Positions 1 to 5,458 of a stretch of 8,102 bases of DNA are shown piece by piece. This DNA is from Chlamydiota bacterium. Lineage in GTDB: Bacteria; Chlamydiota; Chlamydiia; Chlamydiales; Simkaniaceae. The translations under genes were made by a program, and so were the position numbers. Under the pieces are notes generated by a model. The model saw nothing but the letters and a program-made list of their open reading frames with translations, ran no database searches and was not told the origin of the DNA. The DNA is taken from the NCBI GenBank assembly GCA_021772295.1, contig JAJFMG010000046.1, forward strand, positions 1-8,102, read 5' to 3'. How positions within the stretch are numbered: the first letter of the stretch is position 1; each line of letters begins with the position of its first letter.

Positions 1-878
1 CAAAAGAAATTGAAGAAGAGAAGGTATATGGGATGTACTTTATCTCACTTCTCTATGGGAAAAAAAGACTTTCTAAATTTTGCTATAAGGTATTACTTCC
101 TCTTTTTTATAAAAATGCTTGGCTATCAAACATCTATGGGTTCTTTCAAAAAATTCCTTTATCAAGACGAAAGGTAAAACCTTTTATTGAACATTTTTCC
201 ATAGATTCCTCAGAATTTGCCAAACAATCCTTTTCATCCTTTAATGATTTTTTTATTCGCAAACTCAAAAAGGAAACTCGGCCTATTTCAAAAAATCTTT
301 GTATGCCAGCAGATGGTAGGTATTTAGTATTTCCATCTATTCTAAATGCGAAAGGTTTTTTTATTAAGGGAACCAAGTTCAATCTCAAAAAATTACTTGC
401 CAATGAAAAGCTTTATCAGAAATACAAGGAAGGTTCTATGGTAATTGCAAGGCTTTGTCCAACAGATTACCATAGATATCATTTCCCCTGTGATTGCAGG
501 CCATCTACACCAAAACTCATTAATGGCTACCTCTACTCAGTAAATCCAATTGCTCTTCGTAAAAACATCGATATCCTTCAGCAAAACAAAAGAGTAATCA
601 CATCACTGCACTCTAAGGATTATGGAGAAATTCAATATCTAGAGATTGGAGCAACTCATGTGGGAAGCATTAAAAATACGTTTGCGCCGGGTAATTCTTA
701 CAAAAAGGGGGATGAGAAAGGTTACTTTGAGTTTGGAGGCTCTTGTTTAGTCCTTCTTTTTGAAAAAGATAAAATAATTTTTGATGAGGATCTTATTGCT
801 GCATCTACTCATCATATGGAAACAAAAGCCCAAATGGGAGACTCTCTTGGTATCAAAAATGCCCCCTTTCAACTCTGA
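1..878 (+). CDS. psd: Phosphatidylserine decarboxylase proenzyme (5' end outside window)
   Basis: Decarboxylates phosphatidylserine to phosphatidylethanolamine at the inner membrane; matures by self-cleavage into a beta chain and a small pyruvoyl-bearing alpha chain. Residues are numbered from the in-frame ATG at 33. Visible motifs are PADG with Asp94, DYHRYH (145-150) with His147 and His150, and the self-cleavage site GGSC (235-238), where Ser237 should become the pyruvoyl group (LGST or GGST in most relatives). A conserved ASFNDFF-like block appears as SSFNDFFIRKLK (68-79). The frame stays open leftward from ATG 33 to the window edge, reading KEIEEEKVYG. As I remember it, chlamydial Psd has a comparable acidic stretch at this point (TGKVEEER), so I think ATG 33 is internal and the gene is cut by the window. 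It converges on nth with only 20 nt between stop codons. Identity is secure; the true start cannot be seen. Confidence 0.95.
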   Translation, partial: KEIEEEKVYGMYFISLLYGKKRLSKFCYKVLLPLFYKNAWLSNIYGFFQKIPLSRRKVKPFIEHFSIDSSEFAKQSFSSFNDFFIRKLKKETRPISKNLCMPADGRYLVFPSILNAKGFFIKGTKFNLKKLLANEKLYQKYKEGSMVIARLCPTDYHRYHFPCDCRPSTPKLINGYLYSVNPIALRKNIDILQQNKRVITSLHSKDYGEIQYLEIGATHVGSIKNTFAPGNSYKKGDEKGYFEFGGSCLVLLFEKDKIIFDEDLIAASTHHMETKAQMGDSLGIKNAPFQL

Positions 879-883
879 AGTGC

Positions 884-940
884 AAAAAAATAAATAGACT
901 AAGTGTAACATGTAATCTTACTGCAGATCGGACACTTAGT
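884..940 (-). terminator. Rho-independent terminator overlapping the 3' end of nth
   Basis: A perfect 9-bp inverted repeat, ACTAAGTGT (898-906) and ACACTTAGT (932-940), has a 25-nt loop that can itself form a small ATCT/AGAT stem. Read on the minus strand, the stem is followed by CTATTTATTTTTTT, a U-rich tail. The stem lies inside nth: it includes the Thr-Lys-Cys codons, the last Tyr-Thr codons and the TAG stop. On the plus strand no T tract follows, so it should not stop psd transcription. The long loop and AT-rich stem make this moderate rather than strong. Confidence 0.5.
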
Positions 941-1516
941 AGATTGGTGATTTTTTGCAGGGCAGTATTGCCTTGCAAAATAGATGATTTGAAGATGAAG
1001 TGTAATCCAGTCTTTTTTAGGAAAAATTGCCTTTAAATCTTTTTCTGTTGTAAGAACGTTTTTTCCAGATGAGAGTTTCCATCTTTTAGCAAGTCTATGG
1101 ATATGTGTATCTACTGGAAAGGCAGGAATTTTAAAACATTGGGTAAGTACTACAGAAGCTGTTTTTCTACCAACACCTGGTAGGGTGATAAGTTCTTCAA
1201 GTGTATTTGGAACTTCACCTTGGAAGTTATCAATTAAATCTTTAGATAAGTTTTTAAGAGCTTTTGCTTTGGTTTTATAAAGACCGCAGGTCTTAATAAG
1301 ATTTTCAATAGTTGAAAGAGGCAAGTCTTTCATTTTTTCAGGTGTATCTGCTTGTTTAAATAAAGCGGGAGTTACTAAGTTAACTCGCGCATCTGTACAT
1401 TGCGCAGAAAGCACTACTGCGATTAGGAGTGTAAAATGGTCTTTGTGGTCTAAAGGAATGGGTGGATTGGGAAATAACTCGTTTAATTTTTCTTGAATAA
1501 ATTTTATTTTTTTCAT
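899..1516 (-). CDS. nth: Endonuclease III (DNA glycosylase/AP lyase)
   Basis: Base-excision repair enzyme that removes oxidised pyrimidines and nicks at the abasic site. The 205-residue length is normal for the family (E. coli 211). The helix-hairpin-helix LPGVGRKTA (112-120) carries the catalytic Lys118, and VDTHIHR (135-141) carries the catalytic Asp136. The C-terminal iron-sulfur ligands are Cys185, Cys195, Cys198 and Cys203. Their spacing is C-x9-C-x2-C-x4-C rather than the usual C-x6-C-x2-C-x5-C, so the cluster loop differs from the E. coli enzyme. The ATG directly abuts the mnmE stop codon (TAAATG), which points to translational coupling within an mnmE-nth unit; only a weak GGGAAA-like ribosome site precedes it. 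MutY is excluded by the short length and missing C-terminal domain. Confidence 0.96.
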   Translation of the reverse strand: MKKIKFIQEKLNELFPNPPIPLDHKDHFTLLIAVVLSAQCTDARVNLVTPALFKQADTPEKMKDLPLSTIENLIKTCGLYKTKAKALKNLSKDLIDNFQGEVPNTLEELITLPGVGRKTASVVLTQCFKIPAFPVDTHIHRLAKRWKLSSGKNVLTTEKDLKAIFPKKDWITLHLQIIYFARQYCPAKNHQSTKCPICSKITCYT

Positions 1517-2890
1517 TTATTTTCCCAAACAAAACGTAGAAAAAATCGCATCTAGAATATCTTCAGTGATGTTTGTTCCAATAATTGTTCCAAGCTGTTT
1601 CATTACATCTTTTATATCAATAACTACAAATTCTAGTGAGAGATTTTTTTCTAGTCCCTCCTTGGCTTTTTCGAGTGCATAAAGCGCCTTAGAAATAGCC
1701 TGAAAATGCCGTTCATTTGTCAGGATGATTTCTTCTTTGGAAAAAGGTTTTTCCAATGTCATAGTAAGTAGGTTTTTCTTGAGCTCATTTAGCCCAATTT
1801 CTTGCAGTGCAGATATGGAGACGATATGAGGAAAATCTAAACTAGTAGGGGGCTCTTTTGATATGTCGATTTTGTTCCAAACGATAAGTGTACTCTTTTT
1901 ACAAAGGGTATTAAGTGTCTGAAATTCTTTTTGGGAAATTTCTTTAGTACTATCGAGTAAGAAAAGAGTGATATCAGCAGTATGAGAGAGAGAAAACGAT
2001 CTTTTTATTCCTTCTTTTTCAATAAGATCTTCGGTGTCTCGGATCCCTGCTGTATCGATAATTTGAAAATGGAGATCCCCGATTTGCAGGTCTTCTTCGA
2101 TAGAGTCCCTAGTTGTTCCAGGGATAGGTGTTACAATGGCTCGCTCTTTTTGCAGTAGAGTATTTAGTAGAGAGGACTTGCCTACATTTGGTGAACCGAG
2201 AAGGCAGAGCTTGATTCCAGTTTTAATTTTTTTTCCGTCAGAGTAACTGTCTTTAAATGAGCTAAGAGCATTCCTAATATAGCCCAAAGATAAAAGAAGG
2301 TCCTCTTTCGTGTCTGTAGCAATATCTTCTTCAGGGAAGTCAACATATGCTTCTAAATGAGCGGTTACATTTGTAAGTTTGGTTTGTAAAGAAGATATAG
2401 TTTTATGAAACTTTCCCTCTAAATGCATCGAAGATGCCTTTAGAGCGGCAACGTTTTTTGCTGAAATAAAGGATTGCACTGCTTCAGCTTTGGTAAGATC
2501 CATTTTTCCATTACGAAATGCTTTAAGTGTGAATTCACCAGGCTCTGCAAGAAGCGCCCCTGCTTCAATGCAGGTAGCTAGAACTTGCTTGGTAATAAGA
2601 GCGCCTCCATGGCAGAAAATCTCTATGGTGTCTTCGCCTGTATAGGAATGGGGGCTTTTCATGGGTAAAAGAAGAACCTCATCAATCATGTCTTTTTGCG
2701 AATTGAGAACTTTTCCGTAATGGACTTTGTGAGATTCTAACAGTAAAATATTTTTTGAAAAAATGACATTTGCAACAGAAAATGCATTTCTTCCAGAAAT
2801 GCGAATCATTGCAACAGCGCCATCACCTGGCGGGGTTGCAATCGCTGCAATGGTTGCATCAGTGTCTCTATAATTGTGTACAAATTCCAT
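1517..2890 (-). CDS. mnmE: tRNA uridine-5-carboxymethylaminomethyl(34) synthesis GTPase MnmE
   Basis: GTPase that works with MnmG to modify wobble uridine 34 of several tRNAs; also known as TrmE or ThdF. The N-terminal tetrahydrofolate-binding domain (about 1-120) has the expected start DATIAAIATPPGDGAVAMIR and a PGEFT motif (117-121). A helical domain follows. The inserted G domain (about 225-380) has G1 GSPNVGKSS (232-240), G2 TTRD (259-262), G3 DTAG (279-282), G4 NKID (339-342) and G5 SAL (360-362). The C terminus ends in CLGK (454-457), a conservative version of the family's CIGK with its functional cysteine. Length 457 is typical. The 70-nt upstream gap contains a good promoter, so it is probably transcribed separately from ruvCA, with nth following directly. 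Confidence 0.98.
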   Translation of the reverse strand: MEFVHNYRDTDATIAAIATPPGDGAVAMIRISGRNAFSVANVIFSKNILLLESHKVHYGKVLNSQKDMIDEVLLLPMKSPHSYTGEDTIEIFCHGGALITKQVLATCIEAGALLAEPGEFTLKAFRNGKMDLTKAEAVQSFISAKNVAALKASSMHLEGKFHKTISSLQTKLTNVTAHLEAYVDFPEEDIATDTKEDLLLSLGYIRNALSSFKDSYSDGKKIKTGIKLCLLGSPNVGKSSLLNTLLQKERAIVTPIPGTTRDSIEEDLQIGDLHFQIIDTAGIRDTEDLIEKEGIKRSFSLSHTADITLFLLDSTKEISQKEFQTLNTLCKKSTLIVWNKIDISKEPPTSLDFPHIVSISALQEIGLNELKKNLLTMTLEKPFSKEEIILTNERHFQAISKALYALEKAKEGLEKNLSLEFVVIDIKDVMKQLGTIIGTNITEDILDAIFSTFCLGK

Positions 2891-2919
2891 TTTATTTTAC
2901 TTAGAATAATAAAGTCAGA

Positions 2920-2948
2920 ATTGTATCTTAAGAATTAGAAAAATTCAA
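2920..2948 (-). promoter_or_regulatory. Candidate housekeeping (sigma70/sigma66-type) promoter for mnmE-nth
   Basis: On the minus strand, TTGAAT (2948-2943) and TACAAT (2925-2920) are separated by exactly 17 nt, matching the consensus at 4/6 and 5/6 positions. The predicted start near 2913 leaves a leader of about 23 nt before the mnmE ATG. An AATTAGAA/TTCTAATT inverted repeat (2933-2940 and 2949-2956) flanks the -35 element, which could be an operator or chance in AT-rich sequence. No strong Shine-Dalgarno is visible before mnmE. Confidence 0.5.
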
Positions 2949-2960
2949 TTCTAATTAGTT

Positions 2961-3548
2961 TTATGTGCTTGCAAGAGCAAGTTTAATTAACTGGGATAGA
3001 GGTGGTTCATCAGTGCGATCTTTCATCGCATTTTTAATCGCTTTTTGGGCTTGGCTTGGATTGTATCCAAGGTTAGTAAGAGCCATGATGGCATCTTGAA
3101 TAACGGGGGAGGAAAGAGGCTTGTCAGAAGAGGCTTCGAGTGGAGATTTTTTCAAATTATCTCGAAGTTCAATAATAAGCCTTTCTGCTGTTTTTTTTCC
3201 GATACCCGGAATTTTAGAGATGAGGGGAATATTTTCATTAAGAATGGCCATTTGGAAATCTTGACTTTCCATATGACCGACAAGTGAAAGGGCTGTTTTA
3301 GGACCAATGCCTGAGATTTCCTTTGCCCGATTAAAAAGGTCTCTTTCGCTAAGGGTTAAAAAACCAAAGAGTCTATGTGAGTCCTCTTTGATGACTGCAG
3401 ATATATACAGGGAAATAGGTTTTTTGATTTGAGGAAGAGCAGAAAACGTACTTAAGGGAATATGGATTAGGTATCCAATTCCTTGCGCATCAACAACTGC
3501 AGTGTGTGAGGTAGAAGCGGCAAGCGTTCCTTTGATATATTCAAACAT
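2961..3548 (-). CDS. ruvA: Holliday junction branch migration protein RuvA
   Basis: Tetrameric subunit that binds four-way junctions and loads the RuvB motor. The 195-residue protein has all three domains. An OB fold (about 1-62) starts MFEYIKGTL and includes the acidic pin pair Glu55-Asp56, at the same positions as in E. coli, followed by the RLFGF strand. Two helix-hairpin-helix motifs are seen, SGIGPKTAL (79-87) and IPGIGKKTAERL (113-124). Domain III (about 148-193), which contacts RuvB, contains the typical DAIMALTNLGY segment. A poorly conserved linker (132-147) joins domains II and III. The ATG lies 2 nt after the ruvC stop, so the two resolvasome genes are co-transcribed and probably translationally coupled. 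ruvB is not in the window. Confidence 0.98.
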   Translation of the reverse strand: MFEYIKGTLAASTSHTAVVDAQGIGYLIHIPLSTFSALPQIKKPISLYISAVIKEDSHRLFGFLTLSERDLFNRAKEISGIGPKTALSLVGHMESQDFQMAILNENIPLISKIPGIGKKTAERLIIELRDNLKKSPLEASSDKPLSSPVIQDAIMALTNLGYNPSQAQKAIKNAMKDRTDEPPLSQLIKLALAST

Positions 3549-3550
3549 AG

Positions 3551-4054
3551 TTATATTCCAAGATTGCTAAGTTTCAGATGGTGGGCATGACAAAGAGCCA
3601 GTGCCAGCGCGTCAGCTGCATCTTCTGGAGTTGGCAGCTCTTTTAGATTTAATAGGAGTTGGATCATTTTTTGCACCTGATTTTTGCTAGCAGAACCCGT
3701 TCCAACAGCTGCAATTTTAGCTTTTTTAGGTGCGTACTCAAAGACAGGTATCCCTTTTTTAGTTGCAGCGAGTATGATTACACCTCTGGCCATTCCAAGT
3801 TTTAAGGCGCTTTGAGCGTTTTTACTAAAAAATTGCGTTTCAACAGATAGGAAATCTGGAGAATATTTTTTGATAAGCTCTTCGATGCCATTAAATAGAA
3901 AAAGGTATCTTTGGTTGAGTTCCTGCTTAATAGGTGGACGTATGCAACCAAAATCGATAGGTTTGGAAATTTGACCACAAGTTTTAATAAGGCCATATCC
4001 AGTTACTCTCGTTCCTGGATCAACACCTAAAATTACATAATCTTTTTTTTGCAC
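3551..4054 (-). CDS. ruvC: Crossover junction endodeoxyribonuclease RuvC
   Basis: Resolves Holliday junctions by paired nicking, acting on RuvAB-bound junctions. Residues matching the four catalytic acids are Asp12 (in GVDPGT), Glu72 (in SVETQFF), Asp145 and Asp148 (in PEDAADALALALCHAH, 143-158). Length 167 is usual. The start is a GTG: an in-frame TGA lies 9 nt upstream (4064-4066) and no other start codon lies between, so GTG 4054 is the only reasonable choice. No recognisable Shine-Dalgarno precedes it. It heads the ruvC-ruvA pair and has a candidate promoter immediately upstream. The C terminus is short after the catalytic helix, as is common. Confidence 0.98.
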   Translation of the reverse strand: MQKKDYVILGVDPGTRVTGYGLIKTCGQISKPIDFGCIRPPIKQELNQRYLFLFNGIEELIKKYSPDFLSVETQFFSKNAQSALKLGMARGVIILAATKKGIPVFEYAPKKAKIAAVGTGSASKNQVQKMIQLLLNLKELPTPEDAADALALALCHAHHLKLSNLGI

Positions 4055-4077
4055 GGTAAAATTTCAGATAAGGATTA

Positions 4078-4095
4078 CTACAATTTTTATTGTAG
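4078..4095. repeat. 7-bp perfect inverted repeat across the ruvC -10/start region
   Basis: CTACAAT (4078-4084), TTTT spacer, ATTGTAG (4089-4095). The arms cover the putative ruvC -10 hexamer and the predicted transcription start. It could be a repressor-binding dyad or a chance palindrome in AT-rich DNA; it lacks the features of a terminator for any flanking gene. Confidence 0.4.
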
Positions 4096-4116
4096 GGATT
4101 AGATCATTTGGGGCAA
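4089..4116 (-). promoter_or_regulatory. Candidate promoter for ruvC-ruvA
   Basis: On the minus strand, TTGCCC (4116-4111) and TACAAT (4094-4089) are 16 nt apart, matching the consensus at 4/6 and 5/6. The predicted start is near 4082, about 28 nt before the GTG. The -10 element lies within a perfect 7-bp inverted repeat CTACAAT/ATTGTAG (4078-4084 and 4089-4095, 4-nt spacer) that spans the predicted start point. Confidence 0.45.
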
Positions 4117-4124
4117 AGGATTTG

Positions 4125-4175
4125 TAAAAAAAAGAGGTTGGCAATTTTCAATCGACACCATGTGAGCATGTGCCA
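4125..4175 (-). terminator. Weak candidate terminator after the Cys-rich small ORF
   Basis: On the minus strand, TGGCA (4175-4171) can pair with TGCCA (4143-4139), with a nested CATG/CATG stem in the loop. ACCTC and then eight T residues (4133-4126) follow. The stem is only 5 bp with a 27-nt loop, so this is a weak call. It would separate the small ORF transcript from the ruvC promoter just downstream. Confidence 0.22.
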
Positions 4176-4279
4176 GTTCTTGGTGAGTTAAGAAGCGGTA
4201 ACATGCAGTATGTACAATCATTTTCTATGCAGCAAGAATGATTGGAGACGCAATCCTCATAGGCTTTTTTTTTCAACAT
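4148..4279 (-). CDS. Putative cysteine-rich small protein (43 aa), unannotated
   Basis: I do not recognise this protein. From ATG 4279 the frame reads MLKKKAYEDC and continues for 43 residues to a TGA at 4148. It contains seven cysteines (10, 16, 17, 22, 25 and 36 among them form C-x5-CC-x4-C-x2-C-x10-C; I count six in that pattern and am unsure of any further one), a C-T-Y-C pair, and ends near TGTCSHGVD. The same frame is open without a stop upstream to 4342, but with no ATG, GTG or TTG start in that extension. Looser starts or a frameshift at the A9 run (minus strand, 4273-4265) would be needed for a longer product. ATG 4279 has no Shine-Dalgarno. Clustered cysteines suggest metal binding or disulfides, if it is expressed. 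The segment also looks less AT-rich than the surrounding spacer. It could instead be a gene remnant or chance. Confidence 0.35.
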   Translation of the reverse strand: MLKKKAYEDCVSNHSCCIENDCTYCMLPLLNSPRTGTCSHGVD

Positions 4280-4334
4280 GGCCGGGTGTAAGTAATTTTT
4301 TGCAATATATGCAAGATCCTTTTGTTTTTTCCAT
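4257..4334 (-). other. Upstream short frame (25 aa) that joins the Cys-rich ORF if one A is skipped
   Basis: From ATG 4334 the minus strand reads MEKTKGSCIYCKKLLTPG and so on for 25 codons, ending at TGA 4257. An AAGAG sequence lies 5 nt before this ATG. It overlaps the Cys-rich frame at nine consecutive A residues (forward T9, 4265-4273). With eight A residues the two frames fuse into a 61-residue protein with a CIYC pair at the N terminus and the CC/CTYC cluster after it. An in-frame upstream ATG at 4349 would add five residues but leaves almost no leader. This may be the authentic start of the small gene, with a slippage site, a frameshift mutation or a homopolymer sequencing error. Confidence 0.27.
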
Positions 4335-4358
4335 ATCCGCTCTTAACATATTGTCATT

Positions 4359-4386
4359 AATATAGAGGAAGAGATTTTTAAATCAA
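4359..4386 (-). promoter_or_regulatory. Candidate promoter for the Cys-rich small ORF
   Basis: On the minus strand, TTGATT (4386-4381) and TATATT (4364-4359) are 16 nt apart, matching the consensus at 4/6 and 5/6. The predicted start is near 4352, about 17 nt before ATG 4334. It points away from waaF, so it cannot serve that gene. Its placement directly upstream of the small frames is the best support that they are transcribed. Confidence 0.35.
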
Positions 4387-4419
4387 ATTTCTGTAATATG
4401 AACTTAGATCAAGATCATT

Positions 4420-4425
4420 AGGAAG
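4420..4425 (+). promoter_or_regulatory. Ribosome binding site for waaF (GTG start)
   Basis: AGGAAG lies 4 nt before the GTG at 4430 and supports that unusual start codon. The nearest upstream in-frame stop is TAA at 4394-4396, and no ATG lies in frame between. Confidence 0.65.
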
Positions 4426-4429
4426 TTTT

Positions 4430-5458
4430 GTGAAAGACCAAGAATATCAAAATATTATTATTCGTATGCCTAACTGGGTTGGTGATATTGTAATGGCAAC
4501 TCCGATTTTAGAGGATGTGAGAAATCGCTATCCTGATGCGAGTATTACAGCTATGTGTAAGTTTCCTTTGTGTGAGCTTTTATATCAAAATCCCTTTATT
4601 GATGAATTATTTTGCTTTGAAAAAGTGCCCTCTTGGCTTCGAAGAATTCAGGATCGCGGGCTTATCCAAAAACTTAGAATGGGCAAATATGACCTGGGTA
4701 TTTTGCTCACAAATTCGATGTCATCGGCTTGGTGGTTTATGCAGGGTAAAGTGAAAACGCGACTTGGTTTTAAAAATGGAGGAAGATCTTTTTTACTTAC
4801 ACATCCCATATCTTTTCCAAAAAAAAGAGATGAGCAGCATCTAACACTGACTTATAAAGCATTGCTTGCACCGCTTGGGATTTTAAAGAGCCAAACTACA
4901 CCTAAACTTTTTGTTGAAAAACAAGAGGTAGATAATGCTCGCGCGATACTGAAGACATTTGATGTTTCTAAAGAAAACATGATTATTGGAGTAAACCCAG
5001 GAGCTAGCTATGGCTCTTCAAAATGCTGGCCCAAAGAGCGTTTTATTGAAATGACAACTCAGCTTTTAGAAAAACATGAAAGTGCAAGGGTTGTGTTTTT
5101 TGGAGACTCTTCTCAGTTGGATTTGATCAAAGAGATCACCGATTCATTTGATCATCGTGTGATCAATTTATCTGGAAAGACGTCTCTGCGAGAACTTATG
5201 GCTTTAATATCCATATGTAATGTGTTTGTAAGTAACGACAGTGGTCCGATGCACATAGCCGATGCGTTACAGATTCCCCTTGTCGCTCTTTTTGGATCTA
5301 CAAGTGCTATTCTCACAGGGCCATCTATAAGCAGGTCTGTTGTGCAAAAAAAGGTGTCATGTTCCCCCTGTTTTAAAAGAGAGTGTCCGATTGATTTTCG
5401 ATGTATGAAAAATATCAAAGCATGTGATGTCATCAAAGAGATAGAGAAATGGGTTTAA
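4430..5458 (+). CDS. waaF: Lipopolysaccharide heptosyltransferase II family protein (GT9)
   Basis: GT9 family glycosyltransferase, by family knowledge transferring heptose from ADP-heptose to the LPS inner core at the cytoplasmic face of the inner membrane. The N-terminal acceptor domain opens with RMPNWVGDIVMATPIL (12-27), matching the WaaF WVGD motif with Asp19. The donor-side motif NPGASYGSSKCWPKERF spans 189-205, and SNDSGPMHIADAL (268-280) with VALFGST (285-291) completes the nucleotide-sugar site. The C-terminal cysteine set Cys311, Cys314, Cys319 and Cys325 (CSPCFKRECP pattern) is typical of WaaF homologues. Length 342 is normal. It starts at GTG behind AGGAAG and leads a four-gene plus-strand operon. 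Family is secure; the exact acceptor and sugar are inferred, since Chlamydiaceae LPS lacks heptose. Confidence 0.86.
   Translation: MKDQEYQNIIIRMPNWVGDIVMATPILEDVRNRYPDASITAMCKFPLCELLYQNPFIDELFCFEKVPSWLRRIQDRGLIQKLRMGKYDLGILLTNSMSSAWWFMQGKVKTRLGFKNGGRSFLLTHPISFPKKRDEQHLTLTYKALLAPLGILKSQTTPKLFVEKQEVDNARAILKTFDVSKENMIIGVNPGASYGSSKCWPKERFIEMTTQLLEKHESARVVFFGDSSQLDLIKEITDSFDHRVINLSGKTSLRELMALISICNVFVSNDSGPMHIADALQIPLVALFGSTSAILTGPSISRSVVQKKVSCSPCFKRECPIDFRCMKNIKACDVIKEIEKWV

Larger units (their letters stand above)
4055..4429. other. Divergent intergenic region between ruvC and waaF
   Basis: This 375-nt spacer is by far the longest in the window. It holds the ruvC promoter and dyad, a weak terminator, the Cys-rich small frames with their promoter, and a stem-loop region (4215-4263) next to a T9 run on the plus strand. 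For waaF I found no convincing promoter: TTGTCA (4351-4356) resembles a -35 but has no good -10 at the right distance, and TAATAT (4394-4399) resembles a -10 without a -35. No tRNA or known structured RNA was recognised. Confidence 0.6.

Noticed and set aside
33..35. ATG as the start codon of psd
   Set aside because: The frame is open to the window edge and the upstream codons look like the family's N-terminal region; no Shine-Dalgarno stands at the right distance.
146..403. Open frame of 85 codons on the minus strand inside psd
   Set aside because: It lies opposite motif-containing psd codons and shows no family features.
2933..2956. AATTAGAA/TTCTAATT inverted repeat as a ruvA terminator
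   Set aside because: The stem has one G-C pair per arm and no T tract follows on the minus strand; it also overlaps the better supported mnmE -35 element.
3045..3287. Open frame of 80 codons on the plus strand inside ruvA
   Set aside because: It is antisense to conserved helix-hairpin-helix codons of ruvA and has no recognisable domain.
4159..4172. Direct repeat CATGTG-AG-CATGTG
   Set aside because: Two six-base copies are too short to be meaningful and can be explained by the Cys-rich frame or chance.
4055..4429. Known structured RNA (tRNA, SRP RNA, RNase P, tmRNA, 6S) in the long spacer
   Set aside because: None of the conserved core sequences or a cloverleaf could be found by eye on either strand.
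5152..5436. Open frame of 94 codons on the minus strand inside waaF
   Set aside because: It is antisense to the conserved SNDSGPMHIADAL region, which explains the lack of stops.
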